64,000 nt of DNA from assembly GCA_000708835.1 (NCBI GenBank), contig DF237219.1, positions 46,034-110,033 of the forward strand, in the 5' to 3' direction. The stretch's first letter is position 1, and each line of letters opens with the position of its first letter. Made by a program: the position numbers and the translations under genes. Below are positions 36,152 to 46,967 of the stretch, piece after piece. Source of the DNA: Klebsormidium nitens (lineage: Eukaryota > Streptophyta > Klebsormidiophyceae > Klebsormidiales > Klebsormidiaceae). The notes beneath the pieces were generated by a model. The model was not told the origin of the DNA. It did not search any database and was given only the letters and a program-made list of their open reading frames with translations.

Positions 36152-38642
36152 ATGGCACAACAAAGTGTGAAGCGAGATGGCAGCCATTCTCTCAACAAGG
36201 TGCTGCCTGAAGGCGCTGGAACCAGGATTAAGCAGGAGGCGCATGGTGCCTCTGGCACCTTCCCTTCGATGGCTGTCCAATCCAGCCGCTTGGAGGGGCA
36301 GCTGACAGGGGACGGGGCAAATCCAAGGAGTGGGAAGGCTGGATTTTCAGTCGAAGAAGGGAATGCGGGGAAAAGAGTGCATTGCCAAGCGTGGCTGCCT
36401 GAAGAGACGCACCCTGCGCCACCCCGGCTGGATGGGGGTGCCGCTTCGCCGCCTCCTGCTAGCCTGGACGAGGCCTTGCGGCCCCTCTTGCCAGAGTCTG
36501 CAAACCAGGTGCTTACAGGTTTTACAAAGGCGAATGCTTTGCTAAACAGTCAGCTTAGTCTGCTTTCAAACACAGCCAAGGAAGTGCGGGCGCAGTACGA
36601 TAGAGTGCGGTGGCAGGAGGTGCAGCAGGTAGACGCACAGGGGCTGGCCCGCCGCCTGTTCAACAGGCAGGCCAGGGAGGTGGTGCGCCTGGGGGAGCGC
36701 TGGAAACATGTGGACCTGTCTGGTACACATGAGGTGAGTGGCGCCCGATGTTGTCCTCCCCAATGCAGAAAGTGAAGCCGCCCATGGCTAGTTGCAAGCT
36801 TTGAGGCTGTGTTATTTGACTGGCCGGGCAAGATGTAGGCTTCCTTACTTTCACCACCACCCATCGGTGACAGCCACAAACTCTCTGTCCATCCCAAAGC
36901 TGGGAACTTTGAAAAGGCCAGCTTTTCTGTCCTTACTCTGTGTGTCTTACTGAGAAGCGGCCCCGTTCTGACCCTCTTGCAGCTGACCAGAAAGACTCGC
37001 CTGGACACAAGTCTCAGTGGAACGCCGCTCCGAGTGGAGCAGCTGAGCCTGAAGCTGCTGCACAACGGCACCAGTGGGAGCGCCACTACACGGCGGCAGC
37101 TAGCCGTCACTGGGGCCACAGACCTGAGGAGTCGCAGTAGACTGGCACTGGAAGGAACTGTCAGGTGAACCACAGGAGATGGCTACTCCCTTCAAAATTG
37201 TTTGGAGGTGGCTTCAGTGGAGGCTGCCCCGTCAACAACGCAACTGCAAGTGCATGAGTATGCTTTTTCCCCTTTCTAGTCTGGCATGATTGTGCAATAA
37301 AGTGAACGTCGAGGCCGCTGCGAAGATGCCAGGAAGTTTTCTGAATGTGGTTCTTCTAGCGAAACAGACCTGTGCTGGAAGGCGCTGCCTTCAACGTTGG
37401 GCTACAGTGATCTCACGTTGAAAGTTCGGGGTCTGAAGATCATTGCGCCACCGGGTGCGCTGCATGAAGTTGGAAACATGCTTCACGCTTGACTCAAGCT
37501 CTGCTTGCAGGTTGTGCACTTGCTGAGTAGGGAATAAGTTGAAGGGAGGCTCCCTTGTGTTATCAAATCTGCTTGACTCAGCTTCGTGTGCCTGTGCAGC
37601 AATGCATCGGACACCCACTCCTGCTCTACCATTTTGGCATCCGACAATCTGTCGTACTTATCCTGGGGAATTGCAAGTCAGCACCGGTGAGCCTGCGCCT
37701 CCGGGGTCGCCAAAGCATGGCATGCCTTTCCAGCTAGCGTGGATCGAGTGGCCAATACCCCATAACGATGCTTGTACTGCTCGTAAAGGCCTTTCAGCAA
37801 AAGCGTAAAGTAGAATCTTGAGCCAACGGCTCCTTGACATTGGCTGCCCCGCTGGCTGCCTCTCTGTGTCCAGGTTAAGCAAGAAGCTGACGCTGTTTGC
37901 CAGAGCCAGTGCGGACGACTTCCAAGGGAAAAAGCTCATACTGCAGGTAAAAGCCGTAACTGTCTGAAGGCGAGCGGTCTTTGCGACGAACTGCTGAATT
38001 CGAAACCTCTGAGCTGAAAGCCCCTGTCAGTCAGATCAACTGTGAACGCAGCATGCTTCAAAGCATCTGGACGTGAACCTTTCTGATTGGTGGCAATCAA
38101 GCGAGGGACTCCTCAAGCGGCAGCAAAGCTAGACCGCGCTCGTTATAGTACGTGGGAGTCCCCTAATTCCCTGTTTCTCGGCCTCTCTGCAGACTGTACA
38201 TACTGTGAATCTGCGCGACTCGATCTCCCCTGTCGTCGCCATAGCACTGGGTCGTGCTGCCCAGGCGGGTATCGGCTGGACCCGCCAACTCAGCCATGAC
38301 CGTGAGCGCCTGCCTCTGTTCTTGGGCTTTCTCCGAATGCGGAACAGGTCTGCTTTTGCAAAGGCATTTGCACAAATTCATCGTTTTATGTTGAACTTTC
38401 CGCCTGCACTTTGCCCAAACTTCTCGACTCCTAATATGAAGGGTCGGAAGTCTCAGCGCGGGAAGCAATTCTTAAAACTGTCTCTTCTCGTCTAAAATAA
38501 TATGCAGATCCATGCTGATTTCTACTTTTGCCGACCTTGCGTTGCAGCGAGCAAGCTAGACAATAAGATTACCCTCAAAGTACTGGCTTCCGGAAAAGGG
38601 GCTTATGCAGTCAATTTCGCATATAAGGGAACCGAGGGCTGA
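36152..38642 (+). CDS. Unknown protein with beta-strand-rich C-terminal half, 6 exons
   Basis: Exons 36152-36733, 36983-37164, 37600-37686, 37874-37946, 38193-38301 and 38548-38642 join in phase to 375 residues. Residues 1-110 are low-complexity (KRDGSHSLNKVLPEGAG). Residues 110-194 look helical (LDEALRPLLPESANQVLTGF, QLSLLSNTAKEVRAQYDRVR, RRLFNRQAREVVRLGERWKH). The rest alternates polar and hydrophobic residues in short repeated runs (LRVEQLSLKLLHNG, RSRLALEGTVR, SKKLTLFARASADD, KLILQTVHTVNLRD, VVAIALGRAAQAGIGWTR, NKITLKVLASGKGAYAVNFA), as in organelle outer-membrane beta-barrels. A relation to chloroplast envelope pore proteins is only a guess. Exon 5 uses CATGACC|GTGAGC as donor, the one that keeps the final exon open. 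Confidence 0.65.
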
Positions 38643-39228
38643 CACTTTGACTACAACGCTGTGGCAGAGATTAAGCAAACGACCGACTTTCGTGTCCCGG
38701 ACTCCGGACTGGAGAATGAGCAAACAACTCGACAATTCGAGACTGAGGCTACACATCGTTGGGCATAAGTATATGCAACGGCCCTCGCGGTTCAGAATCT
38801 TCGATTCGTGCATGAAGTGATCTTGAAGAGGCATTATCGCTCCTCGTTGCTTAATGAGAGCTCAGGTGCCAATGTCGATGCATGGCAATGGCTTGCATGC
38901 TGCGCGTCTCGGCATTTTGGTATCGGCACGTTCAAAAAGAACCTCATCAGTACGGTCATGACTGATGTTCCATTTTTTGTGAAGACTTGAATGTGCACGC
39001 GCGTGCACATCAATTAGCCCTGAGCGCTCTATCAGTGACAACATTTATATCATTGCCTCAGATCAAGCTTCATATTGACACTGTCAGGCAAGTGCATGGG
39101 CGGGGCGCGAGACCAATGTGGCGGGCAGATAATTTCGAAGCGCTGATAAACTCAATTACAAGGCAACATCCCAGATGGTATGCTGTACAATTTGACCACT
39201 TTTACAAAAAATCGAACAGCTTTGATGA
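38643..39228. other. Convergent spacer containing a 20-bp palindrome
   Basis: 586 bp between the stop codons of two converging genes. It includes the perfect dyad ATGTGCACGC/GCGTGCACAT at 38991-39010. No other feature was recognised. Confidence 0.5.
38991..39010. repeat. 20-bp perfect palindrome
   Basis: The sequence ATGTGCACGC is followed directly by its reverse complement. It lies roughly midway between two converging genes, where it could lie in overlapping 3' UTRs. Confidence 0.85.
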
Positions 39229-42200
39229 TCATCGTTGTTGTCGATAATTCCTATTATCCTGCTGCATGGGAGGTCGATAGCTACCTGTGTGCGAATATGA
39301 TCCTTGTGCCATGTTCGCATGACTTCCGTCGATATCCATGAATGGAGCCACCGGCTGCAACCAGAACACACGTGCTGCTTAGGGAACAGATGAGCAGCGA
39401 CACGAAACGACCTTCGAAGTGCAGAAGCACATGCTAGACACTACATTGATCGGACTCTTGATAAATCTCAGTCTGCACCGTCAAAGGGGACACAGAATAC
39501 TCGACCCTATAATCTAATCCTTGTAGCACGATCGCATGCTCGGAACCATCAGTTGGAATAACCTGGTCGAGGACCACTTACCTGAACTGCGGGGTATCCT
39601 TGAGGGGGGTAGCCCCCGGGCATCTGCTGGACAGCGCCGGGAGGGCCGTATGCAGGAGCGCCCCGGCCATACACTACGGCCCCTGCATATGCCGGCTGGG
39701 CATATTGCTGGGGCGGAGCCGTGTAGTACTGGCCCGGGGCGGCATAAGCGGCTGGGACGGGGGCAGCATACACAGGGGGAGGCGCCATGGGCCGGTGCCC
39801 ATACTGCGGCGGGTGGTACGAAGGGGGGGGGTGCTGCTGCGCGGGGTGCTGCTGCTTGGGGGCCGGCTGCCCCTGGCGGGGGGGTGCGCGTGGGGCGGAT
39901 GCTGGCCCTGCTGCGCGGCGGGCGCGGGGCGGTGGCGCGCATCGTCCTGCTGCTGGCGCGCCTGCTGCCGCCGCTTCTTGGTCTGGTACTCGTGGGAGGC
40001 CTCGTACTGCGGCAGCCTGCACGGGAAGCACAAAGCTCGGGGGGGAGACACACGGGCACGGCTGCACTCCGACCTCCCTGCTGAATCTTGTCAAGAAAAG
40101 CAGCTGAAGCTGTCCGACTACCAACAGCAACACACGGCTTTCGAAAAGACGTCAAGTGGGCGACATTTGCAATGAGCAAGATTCAGTGCGCAGGTGCTGC
40201 GGTGGCTCACTCTTTCGGATCGCATGGCAGGGGTGGGGTCCAGAAGAATTCGGCGTCCAGGGCTTCTGCGGCGGTGCCACGCTGCAAGCACGGCGAGAGT
40301 GGCAGGGGTCAGCGACAGGCAACAGCACAGGGGGCAGGGGAGCACGCACCGGGGAGAGGGGCCCGAAGCGGACAAACGCAGTGCAGCAAAAGGCGGGGGC
40401 AACCGGGGCGCACCTTTTCGGGGTCCAGGGTTAAGAGGCGCTCCACCAGCTCTAGGGCGTCCGGACTGAAGCTGCGGGCAACGACAGCGAAAACAAGGTC
40501 AGGACCCAAGGGGGACCGCCTGGGCAAAGGAGGAGCCGTCACGTCCAGACACCTGTAGGAGCAGCAGGATACCAGCAAAAGAGGCGCCAAAGGTGAACAA
40601 AACAAAGCCTTACTTGAAACCCTCCGACGAATGGCACGGAAACCTTTTACTAGTGGATAACGAGTCCGCGCACTTCCGCCCCTTGCCAGCGTACCCCATC
40701 ACCTAGATGGACGCCTTTGAGAAGCAGTCCATGGATGCGAAGCAGCGGCACAGCGGGACTTACTTTCGGAAGGTGTGTCGCAGCTTCCTGGGGCGGCGCG
40801 GCACAGCGTCGGTCCACTGCTTGGCCCAGGGCAGCTCCAGGTAGCCGGGCCAGTTCTCCTCCGTGGGGGACCCGCACAGCTCCATGATGCGCTGGAACTG
40901 GTCCACCTGCACGCCGCAACCACACGCGACGGGTCACCACTACCCGTGCAGCCCGTCCAAAGCCCTCGAGGACAAGACTTACCGCACAATGGCGGCAGCC
41001 TTCGATTAGCAAGAGGATTCCGGAATTGATGATCCTGCTTACTTGTTTCCAGAGTAACAAGTGGCCATCAGGCAGCCTGGCGTTGGCCCTGTGCTGCCAA
41101 TTGGGCGGTAAGTTTTTTCTTACCTCGTTCTTGCCTGGCAGGATGGGCTTCCCATACAGCAGCTCCGCAAAGATGCAACCAACGGACCACATGTCGATGG
41201 CTGGCCCGTATTTGGTGGCGCCCAATAGCAACTCAGGGGGCCTGCACACGCGCAGACACACAGCGCTGAAATGGCGACACAATACCCGGTCAGATCCCCC
41301 ACAAGGGCGGTTGCTTTGAATCCTAGCAATAAAAGGTTTAAGCTTGATTAAAGGCCCCTTCACTATGGAAAACTACAACGGGAGCTAATGCTTGACAGTG
41401 GAGACACGAGCTCAGAGAGTCTGAAGCAGGTCGGAGTAAACGGCCGGCAAGGAGGGCAGCTGTGATTGAGCCCTAACTTCAGATGGAGGCCGCAACAAGG
41501 ATTGGGTGAGCGGCCCACCTGTACCAGAGGGTGATGACGCGGTTGGTGAGGGGGGCGGGGTTGTCCTTGTCGCTGCTGAAGTTGCGGGCCAGCCCGAAGT
41601 CGGCTAACTTCAAGATGCCCTCGTTGTTAATCAGCAGATTCGATCCTGGCGATCGAAACTTCAGTAGCATTAAGCACAAATCAGAAATGGCCGGAACTTC
41701 CTTTTCGCCAAGCTCCGGAAATGACAGCAAGTAGCATAGAACTACACAGGATCTGTGCAGATAGTCAGCACAATCAGATACTCGACGAAGAGGGCAACAT
41801 CACAGATTCTAACAAAGAACTCTTACCCTTAATATCACGATGCAGGACTTGGTTAGTGTGGCAGAAATGAAGGCCTGTTAATAGCTGTTTGAGGTAGCAC
41901 TGCAAAAGAAGCAGGCAACAATAAAAGTGAGTCGACAAATGTTTCCTTCTCAAGCAGTTGCCCATGCCACCATCAATGACAAAGTGAAACCCCTTCGAGT
42001 CCTGTCTCTCTTCCCACGAATTGTGCAGTTGCTTTTACGCCACCACAAATACGTGAGTACGGGTCTGATGCCACAGAACGACTTGAGACCGAGCACACTG
42101 GGTGCAGGGACATCTCTCACTTGCCTTGATCTGAGGCAGGGCAAACTTGACGTCGTTGCGGTCAGTGAGGCCAGTGAGGTCATGGTCCATGTACTCAAAG

Positions 42201-43158
42201 ACCATGTAGATGCTGCCCTTGGCCTTGTTCTGCTGCGCGCCAGAGTCTGGACCACAACAAACATGGAGTGAGTAAGATGGCAACCGCTTCAAAGCACACT
42301 GCTCACTCAGACCAAGATGGTAGCGTAGGTCACCGACAGCGATGAAAGAAAGTGAGGCCAGAACAAGTCTGTGGACTTACCTTTCTGAGTGACAATTTCT
42401 TTGAGCTTCACGATGTTATCGTCGTTCAGCTTCTTCAAAATCTTGATCTCTCGAATGGCTGTGATTGGGAACTGCAGGATTCAAAGGGCCTTGTAAGATT
42501 GCGGATACCGCACCAGTCACATGCCAGACCACGGACATAGCTGCAGAAAGACCAGCAAGGGGATGGGAGACAGCTACACCAGCCACGCTCATTCAGATCA
42601 AACCTGAGCTAAGGAGTAATAGTGCCGGTGACAATATGGGAGAAGCAAAACGTGCTCTGTGGCCTTACTTACCCCTTCTTTCTCGTTGTCCATCCGCACC
42701 TTTTTCAACGCCACTATCTCGCTGGTCTCATTGTCCCGGGCTTTGTACACTTGTCTGCAAAAAGCCCAGGTTATGTCACAACATGGGCTAAGGAACCACT
42801 CAATGATGCAAAGCTTTTATGGACGACACTTCTCTGAAGCATGCTGCTTTTGAATCCCATGTCCAAGGGCATCCCCACTCCGCATGACAACGCAGAGTGG
42901 TGCTTGGCAGCCCCTGGAGTTCTGATGATTGCATCAAGGAACAACCTCTGGCTTGAATCCTATCTAAGTTTGTAGTTGCAGCTGTTCGCATCTGGAACCA
43001 GCGACTGTTTAACAAAATTTTGCCCGTGTCCTTTTGTAGGAAACTCACCCGTAGGTCCCTTCGCCAATTTGTTCCAGTTTTGTGAAGCAATCGCTGCTGC
43101 GCACCCCTTCGGAAGGGACCGCTTCCAGGTTCAGTTGGCCATCCTTGGCGAGCGCCAT
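39229..43158 (-). CDS. CDKC: Cyclin-dependent kinase C (CDK9-like), 12 exons, one-base frame break
   Basis: A Ser/Thr kinase that, with cyclin T, phosphorylates the RNA polymerase II C-terminal domain (P-TEFb-like). Exons in transcription order are 43158-43049, 42754-42673, 42471-42381, 42246-42125, 41899-41827, 41645-41519, 41241-41124, 40916-40765, 40471-40414, 40281-40211, 40016-39582 and 39354-39229. Seen are the glycine loop GEGTYG (32-37), ALKK, the cyclin-binding helix PITAIRE (65-71, the CDKC signature), [54 protein letters not shown] and [16 protein letters not shown]. The C-terminal tail is Gln/Pro/Tyr-rich and ends [17 protein letters not shown]. Exon 11 is 435 nt where 436 is needed; the frame breaks near homopolymer G-runs at 39878-39884 or 39823-39831. 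The intron after exon 4 is GC-AG. With one base restored the product would be about 521 residues. Confidence 0.93.
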
Positions 43159-44177
43159 GGTGCCCACAGCAGCCGGCCCTACAACCTAACAACACTGACC
43201 GCTAAAGAAGGTTGCTATCTGCAAATCCGTTTAGGTATTGCCGCCTCACCCCTTGCTTGCCGCCATGTTTTGAGGCTTGGCTGGAGCTTTGGTTGGCAGG
43301 CTCCCTAGGGCCTAGGCTAGGCAGTGTCAGGCAGTGTGGATTACCGGTATTTGGAACTTGCAATGTGCATACCGGGTCAACCGGGCCTGGTGGTTGTTGA
43401 ACCTACCTATAAGGAATTAGAATAGGTACACCTCTTCACCTGGTTTGCGGAAGAAACGGCACCGCCATGTTGAGCGAATGCGTGGTGCGAATCTGCTGAG
43501 CTGGCCGGCCCTACCTTCCGTGACATACCGTACTACAATAGCTCGAGCTATTTTATTCAGAGTGCAAGTAAACCGGCACGTCAGGTAATAAAAAGCCGGC
43601 TTGCAAGTTTCCTTTGCTTGGAGTATACTATTACCGTAATATTACGGTACTAGCACTACCGGCTACGCCCGGTACATGGTGGCAAGCGCGCTTCTCTTCG
43701 CCTAGTTCAATTAAGGCGGTCTGCAAGGAGCTGCTCCTGACAGGGACATTGAATTTGCAGGATCTGATTCTCGGCAGCCTTGGAAGTCGGAAGTTTCTCA
43801 GAGCGAAGAGGCGGTCCACCACCAGCCCCAACAGCTCGCCAAGGGTGAAGGCTCAGAGGGAGTGAAGGATCCTTCTTTGCAAAGTTCTGGTCGTTGGTGC
43901 ACCTGAAGTAGAACTCGAAGGTACAACAATTCCAATCTCGTAGAAGACTCGTAGGAACTCGACATTCTTCCTACTCAATTGTCCGACTCGGACCCTGTTT
44001 AAACGGTGGCAGTAACCATTTGTAAAAAATACTATCACAAAGTTCTGATGCAAAAGTTTCGTCACCGCTGAGAGCAGGAAGCAATCAACTTGCAGGTGTG
44101 GGTCTGAGTGGGCTAGTACTTGTCTAACGATCGGCTTATTTTTTTCCCCTTCTTTTTCAACAAATACTCAGCCTAGC
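43159..44177. promoter_or_regulatory. Shared divergent upstream region of CDKC and NDUFS6
   Basis: 1,019 bp between two outward-facing start codons. It carries two perfect palindromes, AATAGCTCGAGCTATT (43537-43552) and TACCGTAATATTACGGTA (43632-43649), that are candidates for dimeric regulator sites. No TATA box can be assigned with confidence. A short open frame at 43614-43865 has no recognisable product. Confidence 0.5.
43632..43649. repeat. 18-bp perfect palindrome in the divergent promoter region
   Basis: TACCGTAAT followed by its reverse complement. It lies about 530 bp before the NDUFS6 ATG and 475 bp before the CDKC ATG, 80 bp from a second, 16-bp palindrome at 43537-43552. Confidence 0.8.
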
Positions 44178-45436
44178 ATGGCTCGCCCAGCTTTGAAAGG
44201 TGTCCTTCAAGTGCTGAGGCAATGCCAGCATGCGCGCAATATGATCGTCAGTGGTGCAGCTCCAGGGACACAGGTAAGAAAAGCACCCCATTCGCTCCTT
44301 GGTTGGAAATTTTATCTTGCTCTTGGACCAAAGAGTAGCCAGATTGTCCTCGAAAGCGAAGGACCTATCGGTTGCAATCGATTCCACATTTTATCTCACA
44401 ATCAAACGTACATAGATCTTACAAACACCCTTTGGAAGACAAACACCCTTTGGAAGGTGGTCGAGGATAGTCACTGAAGTCACTCGTGACAAAGAAACCT
44501 CGCAAATGGTGAGCTCTGATGCAAGGGGTTTGGAGGCTCGGTGTCATTCTGATGACGGGGGACATACAGGAGTGTACCAATGCATGCTTCTTAAGGTTTC
44601 AAATGAAGAGATGTGTTCCTGTCACACGCGCAGGCAGTGTATGACGCCAGCACCCAGCATCTCCAGGCCATCTGCTCGACCAGTGCTTTTGTAAGCGTTG
44701 ATGGGCAGCGAAGGGGCGTACAGGGGCCGAATCATACCGCCAAGTGGATGCAGGTAGGAGTCATAGAGCTGTACACTGGCATTTCTTGCAATTGCTGCAG
44801 CTCCCGTCTGCACTGTTCTTGGGGAGCAGTCTCTGCTTTGTCCAACTCGTTCCACCATCGCCACTCCTATAATGACATATTTGTCCTTGCATCTCTGTAG
44901 AGGAAAGACCAGAAGTCTCCACAAGAACTGATCAGCGAAGTCCCCCCTATCGAGATCCTTGGAGCGGTGGCAGCCTGCCAGGGGGGTAAGCTGCAGCACT
45001 GTGTACAATCTGTGCACTTCCATCTGGGCTTTTATCGTTCATCGGTTGACTGCTTGCTTCATTGAGGGAACTTTGTAAACACGGCGCTCTTGTTCCAAGA
45101 AAGGAGAGAACGGAAGCAAGGACTCCGCAATCTTTGTATCAGGCGTCCTTCACCCCTGACATCCAATCTATGAAAGGTTTCCACATCGTATAATAGGCTT
45201 GGATTGCTGACAATATCTCCCCATGGACTCTCATCTTTGTGCCAAAGACTTTGCTGATACTTGAGCAAGTGCTTCTGCAAGAATCCACGACTCGCTCGAC
45301 ATGATTTGCAGGCAAGGACGTTGCCCTCGGCCATCCTGTTGAGTACATCAAGCTAGATAGTCATGAACCTTCCGTCTGCAAATATTGTGGGTTGAGGTAC
45401 ATCATGAAGGAGGTAGGAGGTGCTTACGCCCATTGA
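44178..45436 (+). CDS. NDUFS6: Mitochondrial complex I subunit NDUFS6 (13-kDa, zinc-binding), 4 exons
   Basis: An accessory subunit of NADH:ubiquinone oxidoreductase that binds zinc near the N/Q module junction, located in the mitochondrial matrix arm. Exons 44178-44273, 44634-44753, 44901-44985 and 45312-45436 give 141 residues. The N-terminus (MARPALKGVLQVLRQCQHAR) is an arginine-rich mitochondrial presequence. The mature part contains NHTAKWMQ, KSPQELISEVPPIEILG, VAACQGG, ALGHPVEYIKLD and VCKYCGLRYIMK. The conserved Cys (VAACQGG), the His of GHP and the CxxC of CKYCG supply the expected zinc ligands. It matches plant homologues almost block for block. The terminal residues after LRYIMKE (VGGAYAH) could be replaced if the GAG|GTAGGA there is a donor. 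Divergent from CDKC. Confidence 0.92.
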
Positions 45437-46967
45437 TGAGGAGCCACTGTTGTCAGTGTGGATCAATCTTTGACCGGTTAAAATTGCATTGGGTATCAAT
45501 TCGAGGAACGTGGTCATACAGCCAATACAAGCATCAAGCTCTTACGGTCATGGTCATTGCCAATGATGGCGAAGAGTTACAGTGGCGGTGGGGCCAACCG
45601 GAGGTGCAATTCTTGAACAAATTTTTTATCCGCTCAACAATGATAACCTGGTTGGTCAATCCAGGTAGATGTGTGCGTTGTACACAATACCAGTCAATAT
45701 TGCATCATGCGTTTGAGCTAGCATGCATGAGCATTACAAATGGTAAAAATGCCCCATGCCTTTCAATCTAGCTTGCGCTCGCGGCTCCCTATTGATACGG
45801 GTCATGATCAAACGGCCAGATCGAAGGTGTTTCAACGCGGTGATCTTGCAGTCCACGTACTCGTATATCTTGCATATGATAGATTGAAGTCAGGGGTACT
45901 TGATGGGCATGTGTGCATGCACATGCACGCGCTCTATCGCACTATCCAAGTTGATCTGATTGAGACGTACGGTCCAGTGGCATGCCAGCGATTCTAGTCC
46001 TCTGGCTCAGCCCTTGATTAAGATGCTATGAACCAGTCGTCCATAACGATTAATCAGGGCTTAAATCCGCTCGCAATTACCCTTTCAGACTGCTCAGTCA
46101 TGCAGGCTGTGAGGAAGGCCACAGTGGTTCAAGGTTCGACCATGGAGTGCACTCAAACTGATCCGGAAGGTACAATCGTCAAATGTACTAACAAGCCGAC
46201 ATTCATAGTTTATTGTCTCCCCTGCTATGATAATTTTTGCTGCACATCTACAAACACGTCCACCTCAGAACACGCGCGTCGTGTCGTGCTCACATGCGTT
46301 TGTCAATGAATTACATACATTATTTCGAAACTGCATAGGAAGAGGTCAACTCCGTTTCTTTACTTTATTCAACATGAGTGCCTTATGAAGGAAGCTTGCT
46401 GAGTTCACGAGTTGCTCGTCAAGTCGTGACACTTGACGCCCCGAGAGGCCTGCAGGTATTTACGGTTGTTTATTGTCGGTTTGACCATACCACCAGTTGT
46501 ACCAACCTGACGGACTGGCGGGACACGAAGCAACTCAAGCGGAAGTGCCACAGAGCCAACATGTCGGGCTTCATCAGATCGAATCATGGTCTCCAACTTC
46601 AGACTCTGGATGGCAAATGTCCGAGCTACAAGCTGTTCACTGTTAATGCTGATGTCCGGGCCGCACGTGGTCGCATGGCCGCCTCACGTTGCGCCCGGCG
46701 CATGGCTGTTGAGCTCGAGGTGCACGTCCGCTTCCGCCACGTCGGCCAGGCTGCGCTCCAGGTCGGCCTCCAATTGCCGCCCCAGGCGGGCAGCAGCCCT
46801 GCGGCACAGCGGCAGAGGGGCGGACACTCGCACACCAGCAGCACGCAGCAGGGGGGCACCCCGACGGCAAACACAAGCGGGGGTTCGCCAAGCAACAAAC
46901 AGCGAGTAACGCTCCAAGACAACAACAACTGTTCGTGTCGCAGGGTTGCCAACAGGGGTTCTGCGGC
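45437..46967. other. Convergent spacer
   Basis: Lies between the stops of NDUFS6 and the CDF transporter. The longest frame on the plus strand (46028-46309, Cys/Thr-rich, beginning MNQSSITINQGLN) resembles nothing known. The GC-rich part from 46640 onward is probably the 3' UTR side of the transporter gene. Confidence 0.4.
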
